NCBI GenBank assembly: GCA_024760905.1 | Contig: JALRMN010000025.1 | Coordinates: 1,192,001-1,256,000 of the forward strand | DNA: 64,000 bases | Reading direction: 5' to 3' | Origin: Plotosus lineatus | Lineage: Eukaryota > Chordata > Actinopteri > Siluriformes > Plotosidae | Shown: positions 55,340 to 64,000 of the stretch, in pieces | How positions within the stretch are numbered: the stretch's first letter is position 1 | Layout of the letters: each line of letters starts with the position of its first letter | Notes under the pieces: model-generated | Seen by the model: the letters and a program-made list of their open reading frames with translations, nothing else | What the model was told of the DNA's origin: nothing | Database searches by the model: none | Translations under genes and position numbers: made by a program

Positions 55340-56712
55340 AGGACACTTTTTAGAATAAATAGACATGTTCCACAGCACTTTCCCCATTAACCCCCCTCAC
55401 CATTCTGAGAGACTTCAACTACTCCTTTGACAAACTCCCAGTCCTCTTGCCTTCTCAGTCTTCTGAATTTCATTTCTCTACCTTCCAACAACTACTCTTC
55501 CACACACAAAGGAAAGAATCTCCTAGTTCTTGTTTTCAGCCCTCTCCGTGCACAGGCATTAATGCCACTCAACTCTACATTTCTGATTACTTGGTTTTCG
55601 TTTACATCGTGTTACTATCTAACAGCAGCTTTCAGTTTTCTTACCCCACACGGCACAACCGCCATCATTTGTTTCTTCCTGCACCTTATTTAATCTTCCT
55701 AAACCAGTATTATTTTCTTCTCTATCTTTCCTTCTCCTTGAATGTGCTACTGACACTTTCCTCTGCTCACTTTCTGCATCTATGGATTTCCTCTTTCCCC
55801 CACTCTACAAAACTCAAGAAAATGTATTGCCCTGCTCCTTAACTTTGGGAGGTGCTGCAAAGCAATTATAGACACTTCAGAAGAGCTAAGAGAAAGTGGA
55901 TAAAATCTCAACTTTCATCAGAATTGGCCTCCTACCATGCTCTCCTATTGACATTTTCACTTGATGTGACTTCTGCATAGACAACCATCCACAAGAGAAA
56001 GTTATCCACTATGGCACAAGACCTATATGAACCCCACAATATCATAATTGAGCTGCTCCTGTGGTCAGATCCTCCCGGACTGCTAAAGACTTTGCTGACC
56101 TTTTTGATGTGAAAACCTTCACTCCCACCCTAACTCGTATACTACACAGCATTACACATCCCCTTCCTGACAATTTTCCAATGTCACAACTGAAAACATC
56201 CATCATGTCATCTCATCATGCAATTGAACCACTATATCACTGGATCCAGCCCTTCCGCAGTACCCCAGACCTTCTTCTCTTTACACCCACTATAATTAAT
56301 AAGTCCATGTCATCTGGTCATGTATCAACAGCATTCAAAAGAGCCAAGGTTCTACCGATCTTAAAGAAAACTTCTCTGGATTCATCAGACATCAACAACT
56401 ACAGACCTCTTTCCATTCTAAATTTCTTAGATGTGCTATTATTCCCAAATGGGTTTCTGTCTTTTGCAAATAACATCCTAGACAGGAATCAATCTAGCTT
56501 CAAAGTGGCACATTCCAAAGAGACTGCACTTTTGGCTGTCACAGAGAATCTACATGCAAGACGAGCAAAGAAGTCACCAGTCTTCCTCCTCCAAAACCTT
56601 TCAGCAGCATTTGACATGGTCAACCACAGCACTATTGTCCATGCTGAGGAATCATGGAATTTGTGGTTGAGCTTGGTGATGGCTTGGTTCCTACCTGGGA
56701 GGTCTCTCATAC
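55340..56712 (+). pseudogene. L2/Rex1-like LINE fragment
   Basis: Fragmentary endonuclease end (ILRDFNYSFDKLPV-like start near 55395, SVHRH, LGFRLHRV) then RT: VRSSRTAKDFADLFDVK (about 56068), NKSMSSGHVSTAFKRAKVLP (about 56310), KKTSLDSSDINNYRPLSIL, RNQSSFKVAHSKETALLAVT, VFLLQNLSAAFDMVNHST (about 56585), ending near AWFLPGRS where a (TG)n tract begins. The catalytic FADD region is beyond the break and missing. Called from the motif set typical of fish L2/Rex1-type elements. Confidence 0.8.
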
Positions 56713-56713
56713 C

Positions 56714-56714
56714 A

Positions 56715-56747
<33 letters not shown>

Positions 56748-56872
56748 GTGTGCGTGTGCGTGCGTGTGCGTGCGTGTGCGTGCGTGTGTGTGCGTGTGTG
56801 TGCGTGTGTGTGCGTGTGCGTGTGCGTGCGTGTGCGTGCGTGTGCGTGCGTGTGCGTGCGTGTGCGTGTGTG
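56714..56872. repeat. (TG)n/(CG)-interspersed microsatellite
   Basis: About 160 bases of alternating purine-pyrimidine (tgtgcgtgcg type). It gives three long spurious open frames of Cys/Val/Arg. Confidence 0.97.
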
Positions 56873-57189
56873 CTCACTTTGGATGGTATTTCAGTATCTT
56901 TTCATCCAGCATTGCTAGACTGGTCCGTTTCACTACCAAGGGACAAGGTAAAAAATTATTAATATTTTCTATGTTGTGACTGCAAAGTGGTTGAATAAAC
57001 TGAGTAACTGGGTATCTGAAAATTATGGCTAAAAAACTACCTTTTTTTTTTTTTAAACCTTTTTTTTGTGTCTCACACAACACTTACCCTTTGAGTTTTG
57101 ACTGACTGTATACAGTAAGGACATGGTTTGAATCAGCTGCTTTGCACAGAATCATTGTATATCTCCACCTCAGTGATGGCAGGAAGATT
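56873..57189. other. No gene recognised
   Basis: Non-coding DNA between the microsatellite and the LINE/LTR block. Confidence 0.35.
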
Positions 57190-57297
57190 CACCTGGGCCA
57201 AGGTGGCATACAGAAAAGGTTGTAGGACTTTGCAAGCCAGCCTAAGAACCATGTAAATTGACTGGTGGGAAGCAATGGCAGAAAAGACACAACCATA
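57190..57297 (+). mobile_element. LINE E internal fragment, duplicate of 59745-59835
   Basis: ggcatacagaaaaggttgta, tttgcaagccagcctaagaa and gactggtgggaagcaatggc recur at 59745 with few changes, each time followed by the same LTR. Confidence 0.85.
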
Positions 57298-57734
57298 TGT
57301 GTGATGCCAGGAACATTCAGCCAGACTCAAAAATGCAGGAGACAGAGTATGATGAAAATGGATGAGCTTTATATTATTCACAAAGAAGGCATTAGAGCAC
57401 GGGGAAATCGTAGTCACTGTTAGAGATGCGGAGAAACACGAAAACCATAAACTAAGGGAACAGCAGAGCGGGAACTGGTCAAGCATGGAGCTGAGAACCA
57501 GGAGCCAGAGAGATCATGGGGAAAAAGGGTCATGAAGAGAGACAATCTTCTAACATCAGGAGGACCGCGCTGCTCATCTTTATAGCCCAGTGACTGCTGA
57601 GTGGAATCAGGTGTGTGCTTAGCGCTCCACCCGCATGTCGCTGGCATGCCCCTTGCAAGCGCCTGGAGTGCATAAAAAGAGAAAGACAGTTAGAGCCACC
57701 TAAATCAAAGTCTCTCACAACACAGACCTTAACA
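57298..57734 (-). mobile_element. Ty3/gypsy LTR, without internal region
   Basis: Matches the LTR at 59836-60293 throughout (atgccaggaacattcagcc, agagatcatggggaa, ctctcacaacacagacc-taaca). It starts tg and ends ca in this orientation. No internal sequence follows; a LINE leader does. No matching short duplication at its borders, so it arrived by duplication or recombination, not as a simple solo LTR. Confidence 0.88.
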
Positions 57735-59835
57735 ACCTCCTATGCTTGATTGCTCACTTTCATTGTTGGGCATTCATCCATCTCCAGTGCACCCTAACCT
57801 TCAGTGCTGGACCAACATTCTACTGTTTGTGGACATTATTGGTCTGAAAGGCTGACATTGCCTTGGGTTGGCTGTCAAGTTGAGCTTTAACTTCTCTAAA
57901 AAATGCTCCCAAAAGGTATGCTTCAATGGAGCCTTTGTCAACTAAACCCCAGCTCCCTGGCCTTCATGTCTCATAGTTCGCTCATAGTCCGACGAGATAT
58001 GTTTCCATTAACAAGTAGAAGTGGCGAAGGCGGGCCTCTGGTGCCTGAATACCAGTTTTCTCTGGGCAGATGGGGCTCATCAACCCAGGAGAGCAGCCTA
58101 TCTAGGTGAAGGACAACACTGATTCCAAACCTGGGCATGAACAGCTCATTAGTCTTGGCAGACAGTGCATCGAGGAGAAGTAAACTCTGATATAAAACCT
58201 ACAAGCCTGAGGTCACCACAGTGATCTCAGTCTGCTGAGCTACTGCGGAACATCCCTGGACCTAAAGAGTGACAATCGGTTGGTGCGGGCTGACTGTCAC
58301 TTTAAGCAACCAGCACAGGTGGGAAGGGGAGCAGTAAAGTCCTACAGCAATGGGGGAGGAGTGAAAACAGCAGGTGCAAGATGGCACTGGAAGTTGCAGT
58401 CTCAAGCCTGCATGTAGGCTGACCTGTTGTAATAGGTTGATTGTCGAACAAGGCAACTGCATCATCCGGTTTCACACGGGATGACCAAGCTGTCCTTTTT
58501 AGGGACAGCACTGCTTGCTTTACATGGAGACAGGTCTATAAAAGGTGACCCAAAAATTGCTTGCCTCACCCTACCCAGTTGTTTCACCGCTGCCAATGAG
58601 TCATCTCCCTATGTGGTGCTAAACAAAGAAAATATCACATGAAAATTGTGTGCTGCAATATAGTACCTTGTTGGATTTGGACGACAATGATCATCCACAA
58701 AGACGCTTTGCTCTCATACCTAAAGAACTCTCTAGGCTTGATATTGACATTGCAGCCCTCAGTAAGGTTTGCTTTGCTGAGGAAGGATCATTTGTTGAAG
58801 ATGGTGCAGGCTACACCCTTTTCTGGAGCAGGAGAGGAAAGGAAGTACATCGCCAGGCAGGTGTCGGTTTCATGATAAAGAATGTCATTGCCAACAAGCT
58901 TCATGCACTACCAATAGGTCATTATGACCGTATCATATCCCTTCGACTACCACCTCAAGGGGGCAAGTTTGTCACTCTTGTCAGTGTCTACATCCCAGTG
59001 TTTCACGAGACCGTAACTGTTAAGGAGGTCTTCACTGGTGATCTGCACACCGTGACCACATGTATAGACCGCCACGACAAGCTGATCATCCTCAATGACT
59101 TCAATGCCAGGGTGGGCAGTGATTCCCAACTGTAGAAAGGAGTCTTGACAAACACAGACTTGGGAACAACAGTGACAATGGGCGCTTGCTCCTGCAGTCT
59201 TGCACCCAACACCAGTTAACCATCACTAAAACACTGTTTCAACAGCAAGATCACTTCAAAACCACATGGCGTCACCCCCACTCAAAGCACTGGCATCTAC
59301 TAGACTACATCCTAGTTCACCAGCGTGACACCAGAGATACTCTGCACACCAGAGTGAGTCATGCCCAGTGTAGACTGTTATACAGATCACAGACTTGTGC
59401 GTGCAAAGATTGCATTCACCTTTAAGCTTCCTCCCAAGAAGAAAGGTCCACAAACCATGAAACTCCAGGTGCACCGACTCCAACAACCAGAGATAGAAGC
59501 AGTCTTCCAGGCCAAGCTATCAGAAAGGCTGTAGCACCCATCGAACCCTGACCCAAACACTCAGTGGCAGGTTTTCAAGACTGCAGTCCAAGAAACTGCA
59601 GCAGTAACACTCAGCTTCATGGTCAGATCAAAGAGAGACTGGTTCGATGAGTCTAACCCGGCCATACAAGATCTCCTGGACAAGAAACGCTCCTGCTACA
59701 TCCACGTCTTATCCAAGCATGTTGATGATGCCACCAAGGCGGCATACAGAAAAGCGTGTAGCACTTTGCAAGCCAGCCTAAGAACCATGTAAATTGACTG
59801 GTGGGAAGCCATGGCAGAAAGGACACAACTGTATG
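57735..59835 (+). mobile_element. LINE E (relative of LINE B), interrupted by the gypsy LTR
   Basis: The leader 57735-58640 includes caatgggggaggagtgaaaa, cagcaggtgcaagatggcac and tggaagttgcagtctcaagc, which parallel the LINE B leader at 16897-16975. Coding follows to 59826, where the LTR begins. Confidence 0.8.
58640..59826 (+). pseudogene. LINE E endonuclease and linker, broken
   Basis: LKIVCC start region, LDIDIAALSKVCFAEEGS (about 58738), GAGYTLFWSRRGKE, GVGFMIKNVIANKL, IILNDFNARVGSDSQL (about 59090; usual form LGDFNARVG), HPHSKHWHLLDYILVHQRD (about 59275), CRLLYRSQTCACK-type decayed end of the endonuclease, and AYRKACSTLQASLRTM (about 59745) then DWWEAMAERTQ. Stops at 59134 and others. 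No RT is seen before the LTR. Confidence 0.8.
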
Positions 59836-60293
59836 TGTAATGCCAGGAACATTCAGCCGGACCCAAAATTGCAAGAGACAGAGAAAGATGAAAACGGATG
59901 AGCTTTATTGTTCACAAAGAAGGCACTAGAGCATGGGGAAATCATAGTCACTGTTAGAGATGCGGAGAAACACGAAAACCATAAACTAAGGGAACATCAG
60001 AGCGGGAACTGGTCGAGCACGGAGCTGAGAACCAGGAGCCAGAGAGATCATGGGGAAACTGGGTCGCAAAGAGGAACAATGTTCTAGTACGGAAAGGAGC
60101 GTGCTGCTCGTCTTTATAGCCCGGTGATTCCTGAGTGGACTCAGGTGTGTGCTTAGCGCTCCATCCGAGTTTGACAGCCATGCCCCTTGCCAGTGCCTGC
60201 AATGCATGAGAGAGCGAGAGAGAGAGAGAAAGAGAGAGAGAGAGATAGTTAGATCCGCCCCAATCAGAGTCTCTCACAACACAGACCGTAACA
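59836..60293 (-). mobile_element. 3' LTR of Ty3/gypsy element
   Basis: In element sense it starts TGTTACGGTCTGTGTTGTG and ends GGCATTACA, with a G-rich polypurine-like stretch just upstream (window 60294-60325). Contains a (GA)n run (60207-60245). The matching 5' LTR lies outside the window. Confidence 0.85.
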
Positions 60294-60369
60294 GTACCCC
60301 CCCACACACACACACCCCAAGGGGGACCAGGCTTGTTCAGTAACCAGGGATAGAAGTCTGCCAGCAAGT

Positions 60370-61698
60370 CAGGATCCAGCATTAGGGACCAAGAGATACA
60401 GGAACGTTCCTCAGGCCCATACCCTTCTCAGTCCACCAGGTACTGGAAACCGCAACCCTGCCTGTGAACGTTGAGTATATGACTGACCGTCTAAGCCGGA
60501 TGTCCATCAATCACCCGGGGAGTAGAGGGTAGGGGGTTGTTAGGGGTATGGCGATGGCTTTCCACCATGGGCTTCACAATGGATACATGGAACACCAGGT
60601 GCACCTTGAGCATGGCTGGGGACTTCAGTCGGGTTCCAGTGGGGTTTATGATGCACTCGATGACATACAATGTATACATACAATGTATTTGGGAGCCATC
60701 TTCCTGGAGTCGTCCTGAAGGGGCCCCGGTGGAGAGCCAAACCTGCTGCCCGAATGTGTATGCCAGTGCTGGGGTCCTGTGGCGATTGGCGAGATGATTT
60801 TGGGCTGCTGACACTCCAGGGTGGCATGAGCCTCCTTCCAGACCCAGCATGCTCTGCAGAAGTGTGCCTTGATGGATGGGACCGCTACTTCGATCTCCTG
60901 GCTGGGGAAGAGGGGAGGCGGGAACCCCTTGATCACCATGAAGGGAGACATCCTAACATTCAGGTCTGCAGTGCAGACCAGGGCGTTATGTGAATTATTG
61001 ATCCATGGGAGCTGCATGGACCAGGAGGCTGGGAGGCAGGAGGCAACAGAGTGTAGGGAGGATTCCAGGCACTGATTTGTCTGCTTGGCTTGCCCATTAC
61101 ATTGGGGGTGGTAGCCGGAGGGCAGACTGCTAGAAACTCCCAGGGTGTCACGGAACACCTTCCATACTCTGGATGTGAACTGGGGGCCCCAGTCCAAAAC
61201 AATGTACTGGAGGATTCCATGGAGGTGGAACATGTGTTGGACCAGCAGGCCAGCTGTTTTCATTTCCGAGGAGAGCTTGGGTAGAGTGACGAAATGGACC
61301 GCCTTAGAGAAGCAATCTACTACTGTCAGGATGACTGTGTTGCTCTCAGACAGAGGTAACCCAGTGACGAAGTCCACGGCAATGTGCAACCAGGGGCAAT
61401 GAGGTATGGGTAAGGGTTGGAAGAGGCCCATGGGTGCACAATGGGAGGACTTGCTCCAGCCACAGGTGCCACAAGCTCCAACAAACTCCCTTGTGTCAGC
61501 TGTTATGATCGGCCACCAGAAACGTTGTCGGAGGAGAAAACAGGTTCGGCGGACTCTAGGATGGCAGGCCAATTTGGATGAGTGACCCCACTGGAGCACT
61601 GCGGTTCTGGCCGGCGGAGGAACATATAGCTGACAGGGCAACCAGCGGGCTCTGGTTCCCCCTGCTGGGCACCCTGAACCAGGCATTCCACCTCCCAT
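60370..61698 (-). pseudogene. Gypsy integrase with C-terminal chromodomain remnant
   Basis: Zinc-binding part: [20 protein letters not shown] and CGTCGWSKSSH. Catalytic core: HIAVDFVTGLPLSESNTV (first Asp), VLDWGPQFTSRVW (second Asp; the family has DRGPQF), and YHPQCNGQAKQTNQCLE where the usual NGQTER Glu is replaced by Lys, so the third catalytic residue is lost. A decayed chromodomain-like stretch (FQYLVD, EGYGPEERS) is readable near 60400-60450. The integrase frame shifts near 60700. Confidence 0.85.
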
Positions 61699-62063
61699 TG
61701 AGCAGCTCCAAGCACACAGGAGGCAGGCAGGATGTTCTCCATGGTGGTGTCTCCTCGGAGGAAGACTCTACCTGGGGACCATCGTGCCTGACGGGAGTTC
61801 AACCTCTTAGCCAGACGGAGGTAGGACAGATTCTTGTGGTCAGTCCAGACAACGAAGGGATGTGCCTCCCCTTCCAACAAGTGCCACCACTCTTGGAGTG
61901 CAAGGACCACCGCCAGCAGCTCATGATTCCCCACATCATAGTTTTGTTCCACCAGGGTCAAACAACTGGAGAAGAATGCGCATGGGTGCAATTTCTGATC
62001 TGTCAGGGAGCACCGGGAGAGGACAGCTCCCACCCTTGAGTCCGGGGCATCCACCTCCACCAT
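61503..62063 (-). pseudogene. Gypsy RNase H domain
   Basis: [16 protein letters not shown] (first Asp, usually VEVDASD), [40 protein letters not shown] (Glu) and [13 protein letters not shown] (Asp) are in order. It stays open for about 185 codons and then changes frame into the integrase. The linker LNSRQARWS is typical. Confidence 0.88.
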
Positions 62064-62139
62064 GCACCATGCAAGGGGTCCAGATGGATCAGTATGGGTG
62101 CGTTGATGACTTTAGCCTTTAGCCTGTCAAATACCATCT

Positions 62140-63074
62140 GCACGTTAGGGGACCATTCGAAGGATGCCTTGAGTGTTGTTAGCTGTGTGAGGGGGGCTAC
62201 TAGGTAGCTATAGTTCCATATGAATCTTCGGTAGAAGTTAGTGAACCCCAGGAACCTCTACAGCTGTTTCCACATCTCTGGAGCTGGCCAATCTGCCACT
62301 GCCTCACATTCTTCGGGTTTGGTCTTATCTGCCCCTTCTCCATAATGTATCCTAGGAAGGAGACTGAGGTGACATGAAACTCGCATTTCTCAGCTTTAAC
62401 GAATAATCTGTTTTCTAAAAGCCTCATTAAAACCATTCTCACATAACGGAGATGCTCGTCAAGTTCCTTGGAGAAGATCAAGATGTTGAAATGGTTTGTT
62501 TTCGTTGACACGAACATGTCTCTGAGTACATCATTAACCAAGGATTGGAAAACTGCTGGGGCATTGGTTCGACCGAACGGCATGACCAGATATTCAAAGT
62601 GACCCAGAGGTGCGTTAAAAGCCAACTTCCACTCGTCCCCCTCCTGAATCTGGACTAACTGGTAAGCATTTCTGAGGACCAGTTTAGAGAAAATGGCGTT
62701 GGCATGGAGAGGGTTGAAGGCTGAAGGGGTGAAGGGGTACTTATTTTTCATGGTGATACTGTTCAGGCTCGTGTAATCAATACAGGGTCTCAGAGTTTTG
62801 TTGTTCTCTTCTTCTCCAAAAAAGAAAAACCCAGTGACGACTGGGAATGATGAGGGGGAGATAAGACCTGCAGACATAACTCGGTTATGTAAGTCTCCAT
62901 GGCTTCCTTGACAGGCTCCGAGAGGTTATAGAGTTGCTGAGAAGGGAGCGCAGAACCTGGAAGCAATTCAACAGCACAATCGTATTGTTGGTGCACTGGT
63001 AGCGAATGGGCCCAATCCTTACTGAATGCCTCTTTTAAGTTGTGGTATTCTTTCAGAATGCCAGTCAAATCCAT
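62140..63074 (-). pseudogene. Gypsy reverse transcriptase, catalytic motif lost
   Basis: Begins with YHNLKEAFSKDWAHSLPVHQ (63040). RT blocks: [40 protein letters not shown] (family LDLRNAY), [20 protein letters not shown], then [13 protein letters not shown] where active elements have YLDDILIFS. The two catalytic Asp are gone. [20 protein letters not shown] follows. A frameshift lies near 62850. Confidence 0.88.
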
Positions 63075-63604
63075 ATCCCCCGGCTCAACCGGGGTTTGTG
63101 AAACTTGGGGGGTACGGCAGGCAGTAGGCAGTGTTGGAGGCAGTAGTCACTCCAGCTGCGTATGGTGAGTGTGCACCAGTCAATGTGGGGATTATGAGTC
63201 TGCAGCCATGGCCACCCCAACACCAGGGGAGTGAGAGGGGCAGAGATGAGAAACAGCTCCAAACACTCATGATGATTACTGGACAGACTGAGCTTGACAG
63301 GCTTCGTCTTGTGAGTGACGCAAGCGATGAGTCAGCCGTCAATGACTACCCCCTCCTTCGGGGTTTTGAGTTTGTGTACAGGTAGGTTGTGGAGCTCAAC
63401 CACCCCCGAGTCAACGAAATTGGCGTTGGCGCCTGAGTCGCTGAATACATTAACTGACTGAGCCTGTTTTGCAGAGTGCAGTATACCTTGAACCTGCATG
63501 TGCTTCCCGGCACATTTTGAGGGTTCTTTTGCCACTGCTCCTCTCCTGGCTGTCAAACCCGGCCGCGCTGGGCACTGGACGAGGTATTGCCCCCTTTTCT
63601 GCAC
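63075..63604 (-). pseudogene. Gypsy aspartic protease region
   Basis: VNVFSDSGANANFVDSGVV holds a DSGA motif (about 63460), close to the DSGA of retroelement proteases. Downstream in another frame: PLTPLVLGWPWLQTHNPHID, the usual protease-to-RT connector. Split into at least two frames. Confidence 0.8.
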
Positions 63605-63878
63605 AGTACATGCAGAGATGATGAGCCAGCCACCGATGCCTTTCCTCTGACATCAGCCTGGTGCGGCCTAGCTGCATGGGTTCGTGGGAGTCGTCTTCCG
63701 TTGGGGAGGAGAAGTGCAAGGAGGTTCGAGGTGAGGCGGCTTTAGGCCTGACTGGGCGCTTGGGGGTGGAAAGACAGCTGAACTGCTCTTCCTGGGATCT
63801 TTCTCTCTCTCTCTCTTAGCCTGTTGTCCAGCCTTGTAGCCAAGGGGATCAGATCCTCAAGTGTCACTTTTTCATCTC
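63605..63878 (-). pseudogene. Gypsy gag C-terminus with damaged zinc knuckle
   Basis: DSHEPMQLGRTRLMSEERHR, then CMYCAEKGAIPRPVPS. The first CxxC of a knuckle is present but the His and last Cys are not, compared with the usual CxxCGxxGHxxxxC. Further upstream a Lys/Asp/Glu-rich part (ARDEKVTLEDLIPLATRLDN) is readable. Confidence 0.7.
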
Positions 63879-63985
63879 GTGCCACAAGCTCGTCCTTCAG
63901 TCATTCAGCATCTGCAGGGCCCTTCCCCGCACTCCGGGGAAGAGCCCTGCAGAAGCTGAATGATTGAAGGATGAGCTAGCGGCAC
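63879..63985. repeat. 51-bp inverted repeat at the window edge
   Basis: Arm 63879-63929 (gtgccacaagctcgtccttc...) and arm 63935-63985 match as reverse complements at 45 of 51 positions by my count, with a 5-base loop. Similarity seems to continue outward towards 64000. Confidence 0.85.
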
Positions 63986-64000
63986 AAAATGAAACAGCAA

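Larger units (their letters stand above)
60294..64000 (-). mobile_element. Chromodomain Ty3/gypsy retrotransposon, internal region, running off the window
   Basis: Minus-strand order from right to left: gag, protease, RT, RNase H, integrase, chromodomain, 3' LTR. That is the Ty3/gypsy order (integrase after RNase H). No envelope gene is seen. All domains are in broken frames. The right side of gag ends in an inverted repeat at the window edge. Confidence 0.9.

Noticed and set aside
56489..56979. Open frames of Cys-Val-Arg repeats over 56714-56872
   Set aside because: Direct translation of a (TG)n/(CG) microsatellite.
61578..62039. Plus-strand open frame of 153 codons across the gypsy RNase H
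   Set aside because: Opposite strand of a well-supported RNase H domain.

Overview
The window looks like teleost (ray-finned fish) nuclear DNA. It is AT-leaning, rich in (CA)n and (TA)n tracts, and dominated by repeat families known from fish: Tc1-type transposons, RTE-type LINEs whose 3' end reads gctgtggcgacccctgaagg, tRNA-headed SINEs, hAT elements, a pogo/Tigger-like MITE and a chromodomain Ty3/gypsy element. I see no bacterial gene organisation. Species cannot be fixed from sequence alone.

The only host gene material I can support is a small cluster of one immunoglobulin-superfamily receptor family, all on the + strand, in three states of preservation. Copy 1 has its promoter and signal exon (16214-16346), then a LINE where the V exon should be, then hinge and transmembrane exons (18675-18915). 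Copy 2 has its promoter and signal exon (27351-27477), then a V exon split by a SINE and carrying a stop (31841-32519), then a dead hinge exon. Copy 3 (40483-44861) has intact V, hinge, transmembrane and two cytoplasmic exons with consistent splice phases, and ends in a tail with two ITIM motifs. This suggests an inhibitory leukocyte-type receptor. A signal exon next to copy 3 was not found.

Layout: 1-3330, SINE, Tc1 and MITE fragments; 3400-7352, near full-length LINE; 7374-10521, two Tc1-type elements; 10960-13777, decayed repeats and a MITE; 13814-18915, Ig copy 1 with an RTE inserted in its 5' flank and a LINE in its body; 19230-22265, a LINE with a 5' inversion; 23091-26077, an RTE copy with a 21-bp target duplication; 27291-32650, Ig copy 2; 33656-39900, a 25-bp minisatellite array broken by SINE, RTE and hAT insertions; 40483-44943, Ig copy 3 with a repeat-filled 3.4-kb intron; 45061-49936, SINEs and hAT elements; 50040-51310, a CR1/L2-like LINE; 51522-51702, a 28S rRNA fragment; 52190-55283, the longest RTE copy; 55340-56712, an L2/Rex1-like LINE; 57190-64000, LINE, LTR and a degenerate chromodomain gypsy element running off the right edge.

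The main interest is in how the pieces relate. One SINE lineage carries two alternative 3' modules, one of which appears built from the 5' UTR plus the 3' tail of the resident RTE. The minisatellite unit is nearly identical to the sequence just downstream of the Ig TATA box. The Ig cluster is being dismantled by datable nested insertions. All transposon ORFs seen are broken, so none is called as a functional gene. Clade names for LINEs are from memory of motif style and are tentative.
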